This document shows positions 6,748-7,811 of a DNA stretch of 7,811 nucleotides, in pieces. The notes under the pieces were generated by a model that saw only the letters and a program-made list of their open reading frames with translations, searched no databases and was not told where the DNA came from. This DNA comes from Candidatus Omnitrophota bacterium. Its GTDB lineage: Bacteria; Omnitrophota; Koll11; Gorgyraeales; Gorgyraeaceae. The first letter of the stretch is position 1. Each line of letters starts with the position of its first letter. The translations under genes were made by a program, and so were the position numbers. The stretch covers positions 1-7,811 of the forward strand of contig JAHIRR010000053.1 of assembly GCA_018818505.1 (NCBI GenBank), read 5' to 3'.

Positions 6748-6775
6748 GCAAGTTGATTACTTTAATGGAATCTGT

Positions 6776-6813
6776 TTACAACTTAAGTATACATCATAAA
6801 ACCAAAGTTGTCA
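6776..6813. promoter_or_regulatory. Putative operator pair covering the promoter
   Basis: TTACAACTT (6776-6784) and AAGTTGTCA (6805-6813) form an inverted pair with a 20-bp gap. The second differs at one position from the exact inverse, AAGTTGTAA. They overlap the predicted start site and the -35 box. The same arrangement occurs at 6711-6747. Binding by the adjacent HTH regulator is inferred, not shown. Confidence 0.55.
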
Positions 6814-6814
6814 A
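6786..6814 (-). promoter_or_regulatory. Near-consensus sigma70-type promoter of the regulator/gsp operon
   Basis: On the minus strand, TTGACA (6814-6809, perfect consensus) and TATACT (6791-6786, one mismatch) are exactly 17 nt apart. Transcription would start near 6779, giving a leader of about 93 nt before the regulator ATG. The -35 box lies inside one copy of the repeated 9-mer (6805-6813), and the start site lies inside another (6776-6784). A bound repressor would therefore cover both. This is the strongest promoter seen in the window. Confidence 0.78.
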
Positions 6815-6845
6815 CAAAATTTTAACTTTACATTTAAGGTCTTGC

Positions 6846-6988
6846 TGTCCAAATTAGTGTCATTGCGAGCCCGAAGGGGCGAAGCAATCTATTTTTTGAG
6901 ATTGCTTCGGTCGCTTCTCGCAATGACACTTTGCAGAATCGAATGTCAAAACATCTTTTCCGTCGAGACTCAATCGCTAATTTGGACA
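6846..6988. mobile_element. Probable non-coding MITE-like insertion with 12-bp terminal inverted repeats
   Basis: The segment is bounded by TGTCCAAATTAG and CTAATTTGGACA, carries no open reading frame of note, and is flanked by a 15-bp direct repeat that could be a target duplication. On the left, inverted repeat and direct repeat meet (sharing one base). On the right, six bases (CGAGTG, 6989-6994) separate them, so the boundary is not ideal. Its left half is mostly the TGTCATTGCGAG-type palindrome. I do not recognise the parent transposon. Confidence 0.45.
6856..6930. repeat. Palindromic repeat (copy 2, TGTCATTG ends outward)
   Basis: The arms at 6856-6890 and 6899-6930 are complementary at both ends: AGTGTCATTGCGAG with CTCGCAATGACACT, and GAAGCAATCT with AGATTGCTTC. 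The loop is 8 nt and T-rich (ATTTTTTG). The half-unit matches copy 1: TGTCATTGCGAG, a variable core (CCCGAAGGGGC or AAGCGACC), then GAAGCAATCT. Here the AATCT side faces the loop, the reverse of copy 1. Confidence 0.88.
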
Positions 6989-7009
6989 CGAGTGATTTAA
7001 GGTCTTGCT

Positions 7010-7024
7010 TTAAATGTAAAGTTA
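7010..7024 (-). terminator. Remnant of a hairpin (possible weak terminator) after the PKD gene
   Basis: This arm begins one base past the PKD gene stop. With its partner at 6823-6837 now 172 bp away, the stem would need a large loop. In the inferred ancestral form the loop was 9 nt, and TTTT followed a few bases after the stem in the minus direction. The stem is AT-rich, so even the intact form would be a weak terminator. Confidence 0.3.
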
Positions 7025-7811
7025 TTAGTCGATTGCAGGAATAGATTTTTTGAGAGGATTGATGGTTACGGTCTCTGTAGCTTCTGCAGATGCGCCTGAT
7101 TTGTCTATTGTTTTAAAGGTTACTTCATAGGCGCCTGCTTTGTGATAGGTGTATGATGTCAGGCTGCCATCTAATGTTCCTTCTATTATAGTCCCGTCTT
7201 TAAAGTCCCATATTACCTTGTCTATGTCATCATTCCTTCCGTCCTCGTCAGTTATTGCACCCATGAATATGATTGGCCGGCCTACAGTGGCTGGGTTTGG
7301 GGAGACAAAGGTGATACTGGCAACAGGGGGACGGTTAGTGTTTCCCACAGTCAATGTAAACTCTGCTGCATCCGAATCCTTGCCATTGGAGGACGATTTT
7401 ACCTTAAGGGTGTATGTGCCGCTGTCAGTGTAGGTGGTCTGCCATTCATAGAGGCCTGTATATTTATTGATGCTTCCAGGGCCTCCTACTTTTAGATATA
7501 CGACATCTGTTCCGTCAGGGTCGTATGAGGAGAGTTTGAATTTCATGAGCTGGTTTTCGTTTACTGTCAGGCCTGTTGCATCTATGGGCTGGGCATCGTC
7601 TAAGACGGGCTTTGAAGGAGCTTGGTCAGGGGGGCTGCTTACAACGACAACTGCTGAATCCTCTGCTGTGCCGCCGGATTTATCCTGCACCCTCACTGTC
7701 ACTGTATAATCTCCTGATTTTAAATAGGTCATTGCCCCGCTTCCTGAACAGCCTCCTGCAGACATTGAAGCTGCATCATTTCCATAGTCCCATGCGTCGT
7801 ATAGCAAGTCG
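7025..7811 (-). CDS. Secreted PKD-repeat protein, C-terminal part (5' end outside window)
   Basis: About 262 codons, open to the window edge. The frame continues through a TTG at 7807 that sits mid-domain, so the true start lies upstream. Counting residues from that TTG, three beta-sandwich repeats are visible. Residues 1-57 are the end of a PKD domain (AWDYGNDAAS..., GDYTVTVRVQDKSGGTAEDSAVVVV by key residues). Residues 64-156 are an Ig/cadherin-like repeat (LSSYDPDGTD, YEWQTTYTDSGTYTLKV). Residues 159-250 are a full PKD domain (PPVASITFVSPNPATVGRPI, WDFKDG at 200-205, YHKAGAYEVTFKTIDKSGA). Such repeats are typical of large extracellular or surface proteins and serve as spacers or adhesion modules. 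The end, PLKKSIPAID, has no sorting signal. It may be a T2SS substrate, but only its location suggests this. Confidence 0.85.
   Translation of the reverse strand, partial: DLLYDAWDYGNDAASMSAGGCSGSGAMTYLKSGDYTVTVRVQDKSGGTAEDSAVVVVSSPPDQAPSKPVLDDAQPIDATGLTVNENQLMKFKLSSYDPDGTDVVYLKVGGPGSINKYTGLYEWQTTYTDSGTYTLKVKSSSNGKDSDAAEFTLTVGNTNRPPVASITFVSPNPATVGRPIIFMGAITDEDGRNDDIDKVIWDFKDGTIIEGTLDGSLTSYTYHKAGAYEVTFKTIDKSGASAEATETVTINPLKKSIPAID

Larger units (their letters stand above)
6823..7024. repeat. Nested repeat structure: interrupted 15-bp inverted repeat with internal 15-bp direct repeat
   Basis: The outer inverted repeat is TAACTTTACATTTAA (6823-6837) with its exact complement at 7010-7024, the latter directly after the PKD gene stop. 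Inside and partly overlapping is a perfect direct repeat, ATTTAAGGTCTTGCT, at 6832-6846 and 6995-7009. Between the direct repeats are a 12-bp inverted repeat, TGTCCAAATTAG (6846-6857) and CTAATTTGGACA (6977-6988), and a REP-like palindrome. Deleting 6847-7009 leaves TAACTTTACATTTAA-GGTCTTGCT-complement, a clean hairpin. The rest of the interval (6931-6976) shows no gene or other motif. Confidence 0.8.

Noticed and set aside
6885..6905. T-rich loop of copy 2 as an intrinsic terminator
   Set aside because: The T-run lies inside the loop between the two arms and not after the stem, so it cannot act as the U-tract of this hairpin.
6699..7024. tRNA, riboswitch or small protein gene in the 326-nt intergenic region
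   Set aside because: No cloverleaf or CCA end, no recognisable riboswitch core, and no open frame with a ribosome site; the repeats and promoter account for most of the interval.

Overview
The window carries, on the minus strand, one end of a gene for a secreted PKD-repeat protein, then a regulator gene with its own promoter, then a long, tightly packed type II secretion (T2SS/Gsp) pseudopilus operon. Minus-strand order, high to low coordinates: PKD-repeat protein (partial) - intergenic region - HTH/HATPase/STAS-like regulator - gspE - gspF - palindromic repeat - gspG - gspI - gspJ - gspK - gspL/pilM-like gene (partial, running off position 1). No gene on the plus strand is supported.

The organism is a diderm bacterium, because T2SS acts across an outer membrane. 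Moderate GC, many short overlaps (ATGA and TTGA), and copies of a palindromic repeat with half-units of the form TGTCATTGCGAG...GAAGCAATCT fit an uncultured lineage such as Omnitrophota or a relative. That assignment is recalled from general familiarity and was not tested.

Region 1-3906: gspF, gspG, gspI, gspJ, gspK and a gspL/pilM-like gene encode the inner-membrane platform, the major pseudopilin, three minor pseudopilins and a cytoplasmic actin-fold platform component. gspI, gspJ, gspK and gspL each overlap the preceding gene. A 72-nt imperfect palindrome lies between gspF and gspG, the only sizeable gap in the run. No gspH lies between gspG and gspI, and gspC, gspD and gspM are not in the window.

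Region 3904-6686: gspE, the motor ATPase with complete Walker and tetracysteine motifs, follows the regulator by 44 nt. The regulator fuses an N-terminal winged-helix HTH, a GHKL-type ATPase domain and a C-terminal STAS-like domain, so it resembles an anti-sigma/anti-anti-sigma pair folded into one DNA-binding chain.

Region 6687-7024 is the most interesting non-coding part. It holds a near-consensus sigma70-type promoter (TTGACA-N17-TATACT) for the regulator and operon. Two inverted pairs of the 9-mer TTACAACTT are present; one pair covers the promoter and the other lies in the leader. This suggests autoregulation. Upstream is a nested repeat structure: a 15-bp direct repeat flanks a short element with 12-bp inverted repeats and a second copy of the palindrome. 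Removing the element and one direct repeat restores a perfect 15-bp-stem hairpin just after the PKD gene, as if a small mobile element had landed in a hairpin loop.
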